From: an uncultured Campylobacter sp.
GTDB lineage: Bacteria > Campylobacterota > Campylobacteria > Campylobacterales > Campylobacteraceae
Length of the DNA: 19,342 nucleotides
Assembly (NCBI RefSeq): GCF_938045535.1
Contig: NZ_CALIMQ010000128.1
Span: 1-19,342 of the forward strand
Direction: 5' to 3'
Shown here: positions 1 to 7,787 of the stretch, in pieces
Layout: every line of letters begins with the position of its first letter
Numbering within the stretch: the first letter of the stretch is position 1
Made by a program: the position numbers and the translations under genes
The notes under the pieces: model-generated
What the model was told of the DNA's origin: nothing
What the model saw: only the letters and a program-made list of their open reading frames with translations
The model's database searches: none

Positions 1-162
1 CGAGGTTAAATTCCAATAAATTTCATTTTCCAGCGCAATTTGCGGAGGATTTTTTTCAAATTTAGGCGAGGTAAAAATTCTAAAGATTCCATAAACCAAA
101 GCGCATATTATAATAAGAAATATTAAAATTTTAAGCTTCGTTCCATTGCCATTTCTACGCAT
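1..162 (-). CDS. N-terminal part of membrane-anchored protein, probable M23-family peptidase (truncated by window edge)
   Basis: Only the first 54 codons are in the window and the frame stays open to base 1. The start is the ATG whose complement lies at 160-162, with an AAAGG ribosome binding site a few bases upstream (complement of 170-174). The peptide has a basic N-terminus (MRRNGNGTK), one hydrophobic segment at about residues 10-29 (KILIFLIIICALVYGIFRIF) and then a charged, probably periplasmic stretch ending in LENEIYWNLTS. A membrane anchor followed by this 'EIYWNL' stretch reminds me of the M23 peptidase encoded beside tyrA in C. jejuni (Cj0131); such enzymes cut peptidoglycan cross-links or peptides. 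No catalytic residue lies within the window, so the family rests on resemblance and context only. It could be another inner-membrane-anchored protein. It lies downstream of bamA in the same direction, but a 563-nt gap and a candidate terminator separate them. Confidence 0.55.
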   Translation of the reverse strand, partial: MRRNGNGTKLKILIFLIIICALVYGIFRIFTSPKFEKNPPQIALENEIYWNLTS

Positions 163-725
163 AAAAGAGCCTTTGATATGATTTTAGAGCGCGATTTTAC
201 AAGCTTAACTTAAATTATCGGTAAAGCGAGGCAAAATTTAACGCAAATGTTTAGCGATTTACGAGGCGATTTAAAATTTTAAATTCTAGCGATTTTAGAA
301 TCTCAAAAATTTATGAGCTTTAAAATTCAGTGGCGCGCTAGATCCTATGCAGTGAAATTCCGCGCACAACAAAGCGGCGTTTATCGTCTATATCGTAATC
401 TTTAAAATTTCAATATTAGAATTTCTTTAAAGTATGCAAATGGCTTGTATTGATTTTTTAGAACTCTTGTGCTTAAAATTTTACCATACGAATGAAATTT
501 TAAACTATCTTGATAAATAAAATTCTAAAAAATTTAAAGCAAGCTATACGTTTAAATTTCATCCTAAGCCGAGCGGAATTCCAATTAAAATTTAGCTCAA
601 ACCGCCTACAATAATTCGGCTACAAATTAGCGCGACACGAAAGGCTAGAATCGCGAGCGTTATTAAATTTTAAGGCGTGCGGTAGAAAATTCTACGCACG
701 CCACAGCGTTCGCAAGTCGCCGCGT
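163..725. other. 563-nt noncoding gap between bamA and the M23-like gene
   Basis: I see no convincing gene on either strand. The stretch is AT-rich and full of AAATTT/AAAATTT words with frequent stops in all frames. Its bamA-proximal end holds a terminator-like hairpin (annotated separately). A promoter for the leftward M23-like gene must lie here if that gene is transcribed on its own, but no -10 box stands out. The length is unusual for this compact genome, so a small RNA or a decayed gene is possible, though nothing in the sequence supports either. Confidence 0.6.
674..702 (-). terminator. Candidate intrinsic terminator of bamA
   Basis: An inverted repeat 23 nt past the bamA stop: GGCGTGCGGTAGAA (674-687) faces TTCTACGCACGCC (690-702), pairing throughout except for one bulged base. 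Read on the minus strand, the hairpin is followed by an AT-rich TTAAAATTTAATAA stretch, not a clean U-run. The GC-rich base and the position directly behind bamA favour a terminator. Confidence 0.6.
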
Positions 726-2981
726 TTAATTAAATCTAGCGCCGATACTAAATTCGAAGCTATTTGTGTCGTCGTGCGGCTTTTTATTAAGCGGCTTGAC
801 GAAGTATAACTGCAAAGGCCCCATCGGCGTCATCCACTCGATACCGGCACCCGTGCTGTAACGCTCCTCCTCATTCCAGTCATGATCGCCGATCATTCCG
901 TAGTCAAAAAACGTTACAAAGCGCATTTTAAGCCTATCAACCACCGGAAAGCTTAGCTCAAAAGAGTTATTGAAGCTCTGCATACCACCCGTCTCGATAT
1001 AGCGGCAATTATTTGCATTTAAGCAGATCTCTTTTTTCGGGATACTGCGACCTTCGTAGCCTCTAATGCTTTTCATTCCGCCCAGGAATAGTTTTTCATT
1101 GATAGGAATCTTTTTATTACCTTCCCACATATAGCCCGTTGCAGCTTTGTATCTAAAGATAATGTCGTGATCGATATAATCTCGCAAGCCAAAATAGTAG
1201 TTAAACGATCCTCGCGCCTTGGTGTAGTCCATATCGCCGCCAAGACCCGCGTATTCCAAGCTAGCACTTGCGATCATACCGCTTCTTGGCAAGTAATAAT
1301 CATCTGTGCTGTTGTATGTAATAGACGGGATAATCGAGCTTTTTAAATTCTTGCCATCTAAATAGCCCGCTTTGGCGTAATATTCGTTTAAGCCCTTAAT
1401 CTCGCTTTTTTCGAGATAATATGTAAGGCTTACATCGGTATTACGCCCGATCTTGCGACCGCCCGTGATTGAAAATCCGTAAGATTTCTCATCGTAGTCG
1501 TCCCAGTCGTAATCGTTGGCAAAGATCGATCCGCCTAAGCTATACTCAGAATCAAATACTCTAGGATTGGTTAAGCTCAAGCGTCCGCTTAGCTGATCGT
1601 CGCTCTTTTCGACCGAAAATGCGCCGTGCAAGCCGGTGCCGAATACATTACGATCGCTGATACCACCGCTAAGTAAAATTCCATCCTCGCTGCCATATCC
1701 GATACCACCCGTGATAGAGCCCGTAGGAGCTTCTTTAACTGCGACTTCAAGATCGATCTGATCGTTAGAAACGCGGTTTTCTTTAATCTCCACCTCATCG
1801 AAATACCCCGTGCGTTTTAAAGAATTTAACGAATCGTTGTAGTCGGTTTTGCTATATAAATTTCCCTCGGTCAGATACATCTCGCGGCGAATAACCTTAT
1901 CCTCGGTCTTATCGTTACCCGAGATCGTTACGTTTCTAATATAGACTTTATCCTCAGGGATGACTTGATACGTGATAGCGACCGTGCGAGCTTCTTTGTC
2001 CTGCTTAGTCTTAGGCACGATGCGCACATAGGCGTATCCCTGATCCGCAACTAAAGTCTCTAGCGTATTCATATCGCGGCGCAAACGCTCGGAATTCATT
2101 GTATCGCCCTTTTGAAGCTTAAAATCGTCCAAAACCTTTTCTTTATCAAGCTTGATTATATCTGCAGGATACTCGATATCTACGGAGCTTACGGTGTATT
2201 GCTCGCCCTCTTTTATATAATAAGTTAAATCAGCAGTGTAATTATCCATATCGGCATTAAGTAGCGGCGCAGAAACCTGTGCGTCTAAGTAGCCTTTTTT
2301 ATAATATTCTTCTTGAATTCTATTTGCATCGTTAGGAAGCTCGGCGGTTTTTACCTTGCCATCGTTAAAGCCCCACATCCAGCCTAGCATCTCGCGTTCT
2401 TTATTGGCGACAGATGGCTCTATATCGTCATAGTCGAGCTTGTCTGCGCCTACTAAATTTACCTTATCGATGATGATATTTTCGCCGCGATTTACCTCGA
2501 TCGTTAGCAAGATTACCGATTTATCGTCGTTGATCGGCTTTGGATAAAATTCCACCACGGTGTCGAAAAAGCCCTTGACTTCGTAGTATTGCTTGATGCG
2601 GGTCTCCGCTTTTTTAGCAGCCACCTCATCGTAAACCTGACCCGGACGCAAACCGATGAGCTCATTGATCTTGTCGCGATCATTGGTAACTACGTTTTTG
2701 ATCTCGACCTTAGCGATAGTCGGTTTTTCGGTTACGTTGATAGTGACCGCACCACCTTGTTCGCTGATATAAACGTCGCTGAAATAGCCCTGCTCAAATA
2801 GCTTCGAGATCGCAGCATTGGTGTTTTCGCCGTTAAGCTCATCGCCTACCTTAAGTCCTGAAATTTGCTGCGCGACCTGTGGAGAAAGATGCCTTAGCCC
2901 TTCAAATTTAATGGATTTGATCTGTGCGGCGCACGCCACGGAAATCCCGCCTACTAAGAGTAAAAAAACGCTTTTTTTCAT
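726..2981 (-). CDS. bamA: Outer membrane protein assembly factor BamA (Omp85)
   Basis: The 751-residue protein folds and inserts beta-barrel proteins into the outer membrane as the core of the BAM complex. It starts with a Sec signal peptide (MKKSVFLLLVGGISVACA, cleavage near residue 19), continues with a POTRA-repeat region of roughly 400 residues and ends in a 16-strand-type barrel. Family hallmarks are visible: the loop-6 RGY motif at residues 640-642 (the VRGF/Y lock of Omp85 proteins) and two cysteines just after it, C653 and C659, placed like the loop-6 disulfide pair of E. coli BamA. Length fits the family. The start ATG has an upstream AGGT ribosome binding site (TTTAGGTAAAATTTT). The C-terminus is odd: the beta-signal phenylalanine is followed by an extra asparagine (GARFN), so the aromatic residue is not last. 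It diverges from tyrA over an 81-nt spacer, a pairing I recall in C. jejuni (Cj0129c/Cj0130). Confidence 0.96.
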   Translation of the reverse strand: MKKSVFLLLVGGISVACAAQIKSIKFEGLRHLSPQVAQQISGLKVGDELNGENTNAAISKLFEQGYFSDVYISEQGGAVTINVTEKPTIAKVEIKNVVTNDRDKINELIGLRPGQVYDEVAAKKAETRIKQYYEVKGFFDTVVEFYPKPINDDKSVILLTIEVNRGENIIIDKVNLVGADKLDYDDIEPSVANKEREMLGWMWGFNDGKVKTAELPNDANRIQEEYYKKGYLDAQVSAPLLNADMDNYTADLTYYIKEGEQYTVSSVDIEYPADIIKLDKEKVLDDFKLQKGDTMNSERLRRDMNTLETLVADQGYAYVRIVPKTKQDKEARTVAITYQVIPEDKVYIRNVTISGNDKTEDKVIRREMYLTEGNLYSKTDYNDSLNSLKRTGYFDEVEIKENRVSNDQIDLEVAVKEAPTGSITGGIGYGSEDGILLSGGISDRNVFGTGLHGAFSVEKSDDQLSGRLSLTNPRVFDSEYSLGGSIFANDYDWDDYDEKSYGFSITGGRKIGRNTDVSLTYYLEKSEIKGLNEYYAKAGYLDGKNLKSSIIPSITYNSTDDYYLPRSGMIASASLEYAGLGGDMDYTKARGSFNYYFGLRDYIDHDIIFRYKAATGYMWEGNKKIPINEKLFLGGMKSIRGYEGRSIPKKEICLNANNCRYIETGGMQSFNNSFELSFPVVDRLKMRFVTFFDYGMIGDHDWNEEERYSTGAGIEWMTPMGPLQLYFVKPLNKKPHDDTNSFEFSIGARFN

Positions 2982-3013
2982 AAAATTTTACCTAAAAACG
3001 AAAATAATTTGCG

Positions 3014-3019
3014 TATAAT
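3014..3019 (+). promoter_or_regulatory. Candidate sigma70 -10 box for tyrA
   Basis: A perfect TATAAT preceded by TTTGCG, close to the extended -10 pattern typical of Campylobacter sigma70 promoters. It predicts a start near 3026 and a leader of about 37 nt before the tyrA ATG, which has an AAAAGGAATTTT ribosome binding site. No -35 box is obvious, as is common in this genus. Confidence 0.6.
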
Positions 3020-3020
3020 A
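3015..3020 (-). promoter_or_regulatory. Candidate sigma70 -10 box for bamA, overlapping the tyrA -10
   Basis: On the minus strand the same bases read TGGTATTAT: a TATTAT hexamer with a TGn extended -10. It predicts a start near 3008 and a leader of about 27 nt before bamA. The two divergent hexamers share five of six positions because GTATAATAC is nearly palindromic. Confidence 0.55.
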
Positions 3021-3062
3021 CCACATTAAAATTAAAACTTGCATATATCAAAAAGGAATTTT

Positions 3063-3893
3063 ATGAAGATAGGAATTATCGGTCTGGGTCTCATCGGAGG
3101 CTCGCTCGGGCTATGTCTAAAAAGCACCAAAATAATTAGCGCCGTCTATGGCTGCGACATCAGCCGTGAAAATGAAAAAGAAGCTCTGCGACTCGGGCTC
3201 GTGCATGAAATTTTAAGCCTAGAGCAGATGAAGCAAAGCTGCGACGCGATCTTTCTTGCAATCCCCGTGGAGGCAATTATTGAGACGTTGAAAAAACTAA
3301 GCGACTGCAGAAGTGAAACGACGATCATTGATCTGGGAAGCACGAAATTTAAAATTTTACAAAACTGCCCGCCGCAGATCAGACGAAATTTCATCGCAGC
3401 TCACCCAATGGCTGGTACCGAAAACTCCGGCCCGCAAGCGGCATTTAAAGAGCTTTTAAACGGCGCGGTAGTCGTCATCTGCGACGATCACGGCGCGGAC
3501 GAAACGCACATCAAGCGCGCGGTCGAAATTTTTTCATTCGCGGGGATGAAGATCGTATTTATGGACGCAAAAAGCCACGATCACCACGTGGCGCTCATCT
3601 CGCACCTGCCCCACGCGATCAGCTACTCGCTCGTAAACAGCGTGCTAAAAGAGGAAAATCGCCGCAATATCATAAATTTAGCCGGCGGCAGCTTCTCGGG
3701 CATGAGCCGTATCGCCAAAAGCTCGCCGCAGATGTGGGTCGATATTTTCAAGCAAAACCGCACAAACCTCCTAGGCGCTATCGATGCTTTTAAAAACGAG
3801 CTTGAAATTTGCGTACAGATGATTGAGGGCGAGCGCTGGGACGAGCTTGAGGCGTGGATGTATGAAGCGCGTAAGCTAAGGGATATTATTTAA
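3063..3893 (+). CDS. tyrA: Prephenate dehydrogenase (tyrosine biosynthesis)
   Basis: The 276-residue enzyme oxidatively decarboxylates prephenate to 4-hydroxyphenylpyruvate with NAD(P)+, the committed step to tyrosine, in the cytoplasm. I chose the ATG at 3063, not the in-frame TTG at 3039, because it has a well-spaced AAAAGGA site and puts the beta1 strand and GxGxxG dinucleotide motif (G7-L-G-L-I-G12) at the N-terminus as usual. Other family marks are HPMAGTENSGP (H114), which lines the prephenate site, and SHLPHAISY (H181, H184). The C-terminal half is helical as in TyrA dimers. No chorismate mutase or ACT domain is present, so it is the monofunctional short form. It diverges from bamA and converges with the phosphatase gene. 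Confidence 0.95.
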   Translation: MKIGIIGLGLIGGSLGLCLKSTKIISAVYGCDISRENEKEALRLGLVHEILSLEQMKQSCDAIFLAIPVEAIIETLKKLSDCRSETTIIDLGSTKFKILQNCPPQIRRNFIAAHPMAGTENSGPQAAFKELLNGAVVVICDDHGADETHIKRAVEIFSFAGMKIVFMDAKSHDHHVALISHLPHAISYSLVNSVLKEENRRNIINLAGGSFSGMSRIAKSSPQMWVDIFKQNRTNLLGAIDAFKNELEICVQMIEGERWDELEAWMYEARKLRDII

Positions 3894-4014
3894 AATTTCA
3901 CGCGACCTGACTGCGCGACGGGAGCTTCAAGAACGCGCCTTTAAATTCTAAAATTTCGCTTTCAAACAGCCCGCACAAATTTAAATTTTAATACGTGCGA
4001 GCATGGATGCGAAC

Positions 4015-4746
4015 TCAAAAATCTATGCATTCTTGCGTAAAAATTTTCTTTGAGGGAAACTCCAGCGCGCAAAGCCTCGCCTTCTCGCCCCAGTGCTTTT
4101 TATAAACACAGCCCAGATCGATATTTGCGCTAAATTCCGTAATGACGGGCTTTTTTACCGGCGTGTGCCCGTAGACGTTAAAAATTCCATCATTCGCGCT
4201 ATCATCTCCGCGCCCGCTTAGCACACGAGCGGCGAAGCTTTTCGCACGCTCTGCATCGTGTCTAATCCCCCACGCGCGACCCACTGCGGAGTGCGATACG
4301 ACGAGGGCGCGACCGCTTTCATCACGCAAATCATACTCCAAGTAAATCGGCAGCCGCGAGACAAACCGCAGATGCTCCTTGCATTGTTTCACGCCTCCGT
4401 GACGATAATACGACGCTAGCGTCGCTTCACCGCCGTTATTAAACAGCCAGCTTTCGTCCAGGCTAAAAAATGCGTAGAGGTCATTTGAGCTCGTAAATTT
4501 GCCCGTCTTTGCGCACCTTAGTGCAGTTTTTGCGTTGCTTACAAAGCGCTTTTCGTGATTGCCCATCACCGCGTCATATCCGCGAGTGCGCACTAGCTCC
4601 ACCACATCCGAGCTCGCAGGGCCTCGGTCGATCAGATCGCCCACAAAGCAAATTTTGCTATCAAATTTATGCGGCAGCTGCTCTATTAACGCCAAAAGCG
4701 ATCTGTAGCAGCCGTGCACGTCGCCGATGATGTGGATATTTTCCAT
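4015..4746 (-). CDS. PPP-family metallophosphatase (serine/threonine phosphatase or ApaH-like)
   Basis: This 243-residue protein carries the full set of PPP metallophosphatase motifs: GDVHG (D9, H11), GDLIDRG (D37, D40, R41), GNHE (N63, H64, E65), a later metal-binding H152 in VVSHSAVG and H194 in YGHTP. These residues hold a two-metal centre that hydrolyses phosphate monoesters or nucleotide polyphosphates. The family includes PrpA/PrpB-type protein phosphatases and diadenosine tetraphosphatase ApaH; length and the compact GDVHG start fit the small bacterial PrpA-like group better than ApaH, but the substrate cannot be read from sequence. The ATG has a GGAG ribosome binding site seven bases upstream. 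No signal peptide or membrane segment is seen, so it is cytoplasmic. It faces tyrA tail to tail over 121 nt, and 112 nt separate its start from the stop of the small membrane protein gene upstream. Confidence 0.88.
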   Translation of the reverse strand: MENIHIIGDVHGCYRSLLALIEQLPHKFDSKICFVGDLIDRGPASSDVVELVRTRGYDAVMGNHEKRFVSNAKTALRCAKTGKFTSSNDLYAFFSLDESWLFNNGGEATLASYYRHGGVKQCKEHLRFVSRLPIYLEYDLRDESGRALVVSHSAVGRAWGIRHDAERAKSFAARVLSGRGDDSANDGIFNVYGHTPVKKPVITEFSANIDLGCVYKKHWGEKARLCALEFPSKKIFTQECIDF

Positions 4747-4858
4747 AATTTCTCCTTAAATTTTAACGCCCTCGCCTTTTAACGCGCGAGCTGTGATTGT
4801 AAGCGGCGACCAAGAATTTCAAGGCGAAATTCTGCACTAAATTTTAAAATTCCGCGCG

Positions 4859-5296
4859 CTAGGACTTGGACGGATAAATCTGCTTTAAGACCTCCTTTAC
4901 GACGATCATAAAAAGAACGATAAATATTAATGCGCTAAGCAATGAGGAATAAAACCTGGCAAGATGCAAATCTGAAACAATCAGCGCCACAATCATCATC
5001 CCTAAAAATGGCGATAGCATCCAAACCGCTGCTGTAGGCAAAAATAAATTTACGAAAAAATCAGTGAGCTTACCAAAATCCTTTAACTTTGCGGCAAGTA
5101 TCGCGCAAATCCCGCAGAAAAATATCCACAAAAATAGGAAATATACGCACTTCTGCTGTAGCCATTCTAAGGGATCGTCAAACCGGACGCTAGATGTGTC
5201 AAAAATCTGCCCTATAAAAAAACCCATTAAACTTGAAATGCACATCAAGCAAAAACTCATCGAAAATGCGCAGGCTATAATTTTTAAAATAATCAT
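4859..5296 (-). CDS. Small multi-pass membrane protein of unknown function
   Basis: I do not recognise this 145-residue protein. It has about four hydrophobic segments: residues 4-29, 49-71, 83-110 (with an 'LSPFLGMMIVALIVS' stretch) and 116-138, ending in a short basic tail (KQIYPSKS). That predicts an inner-membrane protein with both ends on the same side. No catalytic motif is visible. The ATG has a TTAGGA ribosome binding site, and the gene starts 22 nt after the dusB stop in the same direction, so the two are probably co-transcribed. That proximity alone does not imply a role in tRNA modification. No homologue comes to mind from the C. jejuni dusB locus, so it may be a lineage-specific addition. 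Confidence 0.75.
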   Translation of the reverse strand: MIILKIIACAFSMSFCLMCISSLMGFFIGQIFDTSSVRFDDPLEWLQQKCVYFLFLWIFFCGICAILAAKLKDFGKLTDFFVNLFLPTAAVWMLSPFLGMMIVALIVSDLHLARFYSSLLSALIFIVLFMIVVKEVLKQIYPSKS

Positions 5297-5318
5297 CAGA
5301 GTTCCTAAAATTCTAAAT

Positions 5319-6245
5319 TTAGGCGAAAAATTCCTCGATTAGCCGAGTCATTTCGCTCTCAGCAGCGACGTGGTTGATCTGCTCGCGAAAGCTTGCGGCG
5401 TTTTCGCGCCCCTTGGAGTATTCGTGCAGATGCTTGCGAAATATCGCCACGCCGCGCACGCCGTAGTGGCTTAACATCTGGGAGAAATGATAGAGCACGA
5501 CCTCCCTTTTTAGCGCGTCGCTTGCGCGTTCGCCCGTTTTGATCTCGCGAAAGATCCAGGGTCTGCCGATTACCGCGCGACCGATCATCAGCGCGTCTGC
5601 GCCGCTAAGGTCTCGCACTGCAGGCGCATTGGAGGAGTTTATGTCGCCGTTTGCGATCACGGGGATTTGCAGCGCGCGTTTGGCTCTTGCGATCGCGCCG
5701 TAATCCGCCGCCGCGCTGTATCCGCCCGCTCTGGTGCGACCATGAATCGCGATAAAATCGGCTCCTGCGCTTTGTACGGCGCGCGCGATATTTTCGATAT
5801 CCACGGCGCCGAAGCCCAGCCGCACCTTCGCGCTCGTAAATTTTTTGTTTGAATACTTTTTGATCGTCTCAACTAGGCGCGATAGACGGGGCAGATCAAG
5901 CAGCAGCGCCGAGCCAGCGCCCTGCTTTACGACCTTGGGGACGGGGCAGCCGCAGTTTAAATCGATGCCGTCGATGCCGTCAAATTTATTGATGAGCAGA
6001 ACCGCCTTTTTGATAATTTCCGCATCGCTGCCTGCGATCTGCACGAAAAACGGGGTTTCCGCGGCGTTTTTTTCGAGCATCTTTAGCGTTTTTTCGCCCT
6101 CGAAAACAAGGGCGTTTGCGCTTATCATCTCGCTTACGGTCGCGTCGCAGCCGAATTTTTTCACTACGCCCCGCAGCGGCGGATCCGAAAAGCCCGCCAA
6201 AGGCGCCAAAAATAGAGGATCCCTTTTAAAAAAATCTTCCGTCAT
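5319..6245 (-). CDS. dusB: tRNA-dihydrouridine synthase, DusB type
   Basis: The 308-residue flavoenzyme reduces specific uridines in tRNA to dihydrouridine using FMN and NAD(P)H. It has the TIM-barrel Dus layout: LAPLAGFSDPPLR near residue 13 (FMN-binding start of the barrel), SEMISANAL at 38-46, VQIAGSD at 68-74, the signature GIDLNCGCPVPKV with the presumed catalytic C100, then IHGRTRAGGYS and VIANGDI (FMN phosphate region) and MIGRAVIGRPWIF. The small helical tRNA-binding domain follows. Length is close to E. coli DusB. The start ATG has only a weak GAG-type site (GAGAAATTTAAA). A 538-nt gap precedes it, so it needs its own promoter; none is convincing. Confidence 0.93.
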   Translation of the reverse strand: MTEDFFKRDPLFLAPLAGFSDPPLRGVVKKFGCDATVSEMISANALVFEGEKTLKMLEKNAAETPFFVQIAGSDAEIIKKAVLLINKFDGIDGIDLNCGCPVPKVVKQGAGSALLLDLPRLSRLVETIKKYSNKKFTSAKVRLGFGAVDIENIARAVQSAGADFIAIHGRTRAGGYSAAADYGAIARAKRALQIPVIANGDINSSNAPAVRDLSGADALMIGRAVIGRPWIFREIKTGERASDALKREVVLYHFSQMLSHYGVRGVAIFRKHLHEYSKGRENAASFREQINHVAAESEMTRLIEEFFA

Positions 6246-6783
6246 TTTAAATTTCTCATTTTGATTTCGTTTGAATTTAAACCTTTAAATTTAATACCGC
6301 AGCGCTTGCGGCGACTTCTACAACGAGCTTTAAAATTTTAAATTTCATAGGCTACGTATTCGCATTTAGGCGCAAATTTTATTTTTAAGCTTGGCTAATT
6401 TGCATGGTGGCAAAACGGCAGCAAGGATGATCGCCACCAAATTTTATTTGCACGGCAAACCCAGCAAGCAGCTTGCAAAACGCCGCGTGGATTTTAAAAT
6501 TTCAACACTTTTATTCAGCTAGCAAGTCTTGCGCTTTATGTTTAAATTCTAAATTTCATAGCATAAATGCAAAACCCGTTTACACGCGCACTACGCAAAC
6601 AAATCTTTTAAATTTTACCGCTTACGCGCATTGATTTTTCGATAAATTTTGAAATTTAAAATTTGCGCGAGTTAGAATTTTACCCGCACTTTAAAATTTA
6701 TCGCGCAGGCTGTGTTTAATAGACGCAAAGAGCTTAAGGCAGCCTCTCTTACCCGCATAAAACGAACTCGTAAAATTACCGAG
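6246..6783. other. 538-nt gap with no recognisable gene between dusB and the 333-residue membrane protein gene
   Basis: No convincing gene on either strand. The sequence is AT-rich with many AAATTT words. It contains small inverted repeats: TGGTGGC at 6405-6411 against GCCACCA at 6433-6439 (21-nt loop), and GCAAGC-A-GCTTGC at 6464-6476. On the plus strand two short start-poor open stretches (about 6370-6518, and about 6680-6790 ending in ITELK then a stop) might be debris of a lost gene, but they could equally be chance. A promoter for dusB should be near its 5' end. Confidence 0.55.
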
Positions 6784-7785
6784 CTAAAATAACAGCGACG
6801 CAGGGACGTTTTTGCCGTTGTCGCGCAAAAATAGCAGAATTTTAAACTTCTCAAACTCGTCGCCGTCGGCGAGGCTTAGCTGCTCTCTAAACTCGTCGAT
6901 CATGCCAAGCTCATATAGCGCGTACAGATATGCCTCGGTCACTTCTTGATTCTCGTTTTTGAGCCGCTCGAAAAAGGCTTTGTATTGCTCTGGAGCGAGA
7001 TGATTTTTTAGCTTTTTGGCAAAGCCGATAAAATCCTGCTCGTTAAATTTTTCATTATTTACGAGATCAAAAAGCTCCTCGCTACTGATCTCAAAGCTCG
7101 CGTCATTCACCGCGCGATCCACTAAAATATTTACCTCGGCTATATCTTGAGGAATTTTATAGGCTTTGATCTTATCGTAGCTTCCTTTGGCAAGCGCTAC
7201 GGCATAGGCTTTTTTAGTGATATTTTCGCTATAAACGCCCTTGGTTTTTAAAATTTCATACGCATACGCAGGCTCAGCATCGAGGCGGTTGAGCTCGTTT
7301 TGCAAAAATAGTCCGTTATCTTTAGGAAGTTTATATTTTCGCAGATCCGCCACTTCGCCGTTTTTAACCTTCTCGATAACGCCTATGACCTCTTTTAGAT
7401 CCTCATTTTTGACATCTATGCCGGTGCTATCGTACCACGGAGATAAAATTTTAGTAAGCTCGCTCGGGTCTTTAAAATACTCGGTTTTAAAGTCTTTATT
7501 GGTATCAAGACCCAGCAAAACCTCTTTACTCATCGCATCGTATGCACTTAGATCCTTTGCAATCGCCCTTTTTGTGCGGTAAAACGCAAAGCTGTGAAAA
7601 ACGATATGAAAAATCGCCAAAATCATATATAAAATTAGCGGCAGTACGATCCACACTGCCACAGGAAGCGTAAGCGTAAAACCGAAAAGCCCCAGTGTAT
7701 AGCTACTGCTTTGCTGCGTAAAAACTAAAATCGCGACGATTGCGATATAGACGATCGAATATAAAAAGAATTGCTTGGTTTTCAT
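6784..7785 (-). CDS. Membrane-anchored helical protein of unknown function (Cj0124c-like by position)
   Basis: This 333-residue protein begins with two transmembrane segments (about residues 7-24 and 38-67) joined by a short loop. A cytoplasmic, charged and largely helical region of about 265 residues follows, with no enzyme motif that I recognise. Parts read like irregular helical repeats (e.g. 'EEVN..VDRAVNDASFEISSEELFDLVNNEKFNEQDFIGFAKKL'-type segments of alternating acidic and hydrophobic residues). The ATG lies 2 nt after the dksA stop, with its AGGAG ribosome binding site inside the dksA 3' end, so translation is probably coupled. It is the last gene of accD-rlmH-dksA. In C. jejuni, as I recall, a membrane protein gene occupies the same place between dksA and dus. 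Function unknown. Confidence 0.85.
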   Translation of the reverse strand: MKTKQFFLYSIVYIAIVAILVFTQQSSSYTLGLFGFTLTLPVAVWIVLPLILYMILAIFHIVFHSFAFYRTKRAIAKDLSAYDAMSKEVLLGLDTNKDFKTEYFKDPSELTKILSPWYDSTGIDVKNEDLKEVIGVIEKVKNGEVADLRKYKLPKDNGLFLQNELNRLDAEPAYAYEILKTKGVYSENITKKAYAVALAKGSYDKIKAYKIPQDIAEVNILVDRAVNDASFEISSEELFDLVNNEKFNEQDFIGFAKKLKNHLAPEQYKAFFERLKNENQEVTEAYLYALYELGMIDEFREQLSLADGDEFEKFKILLFLRDNGKNVPASLLF

Positions 7786-7787
7786 AG

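Noticed and set aside
3039..3062. Upstream TTG start for tyrA
   Set aside because: It would add eight residues (MHISKRNF) that contain the true ribosome binding site. The ATG at 3063 is better supported.
3972..3999. Inverted repeat CGCAC...GTGCG between convergent tyrA and the phosphatase gene as a terminator
   Set aside because: The stem has only 5 bp, the loop is 18 nt and no U-run follows on either strand. The AAATTTAAATTT inside is a common word in this genome.
4813..4833. AGAATTTC/GAAATTCT hairpin between the small membrane protein gene and the phosphatase gene
   Set aside because: The stem is 8 bp but AT-rich, and neither strand has a U-run after it. Such palindromes arise easily from the AAATTT words here.
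6370..6790. Short plus-strand open stretches in the dusB gap as genes
   Set aside because: They lack credible starts and ribosome binding sites and resemble no family. I describe them only as possible debris.
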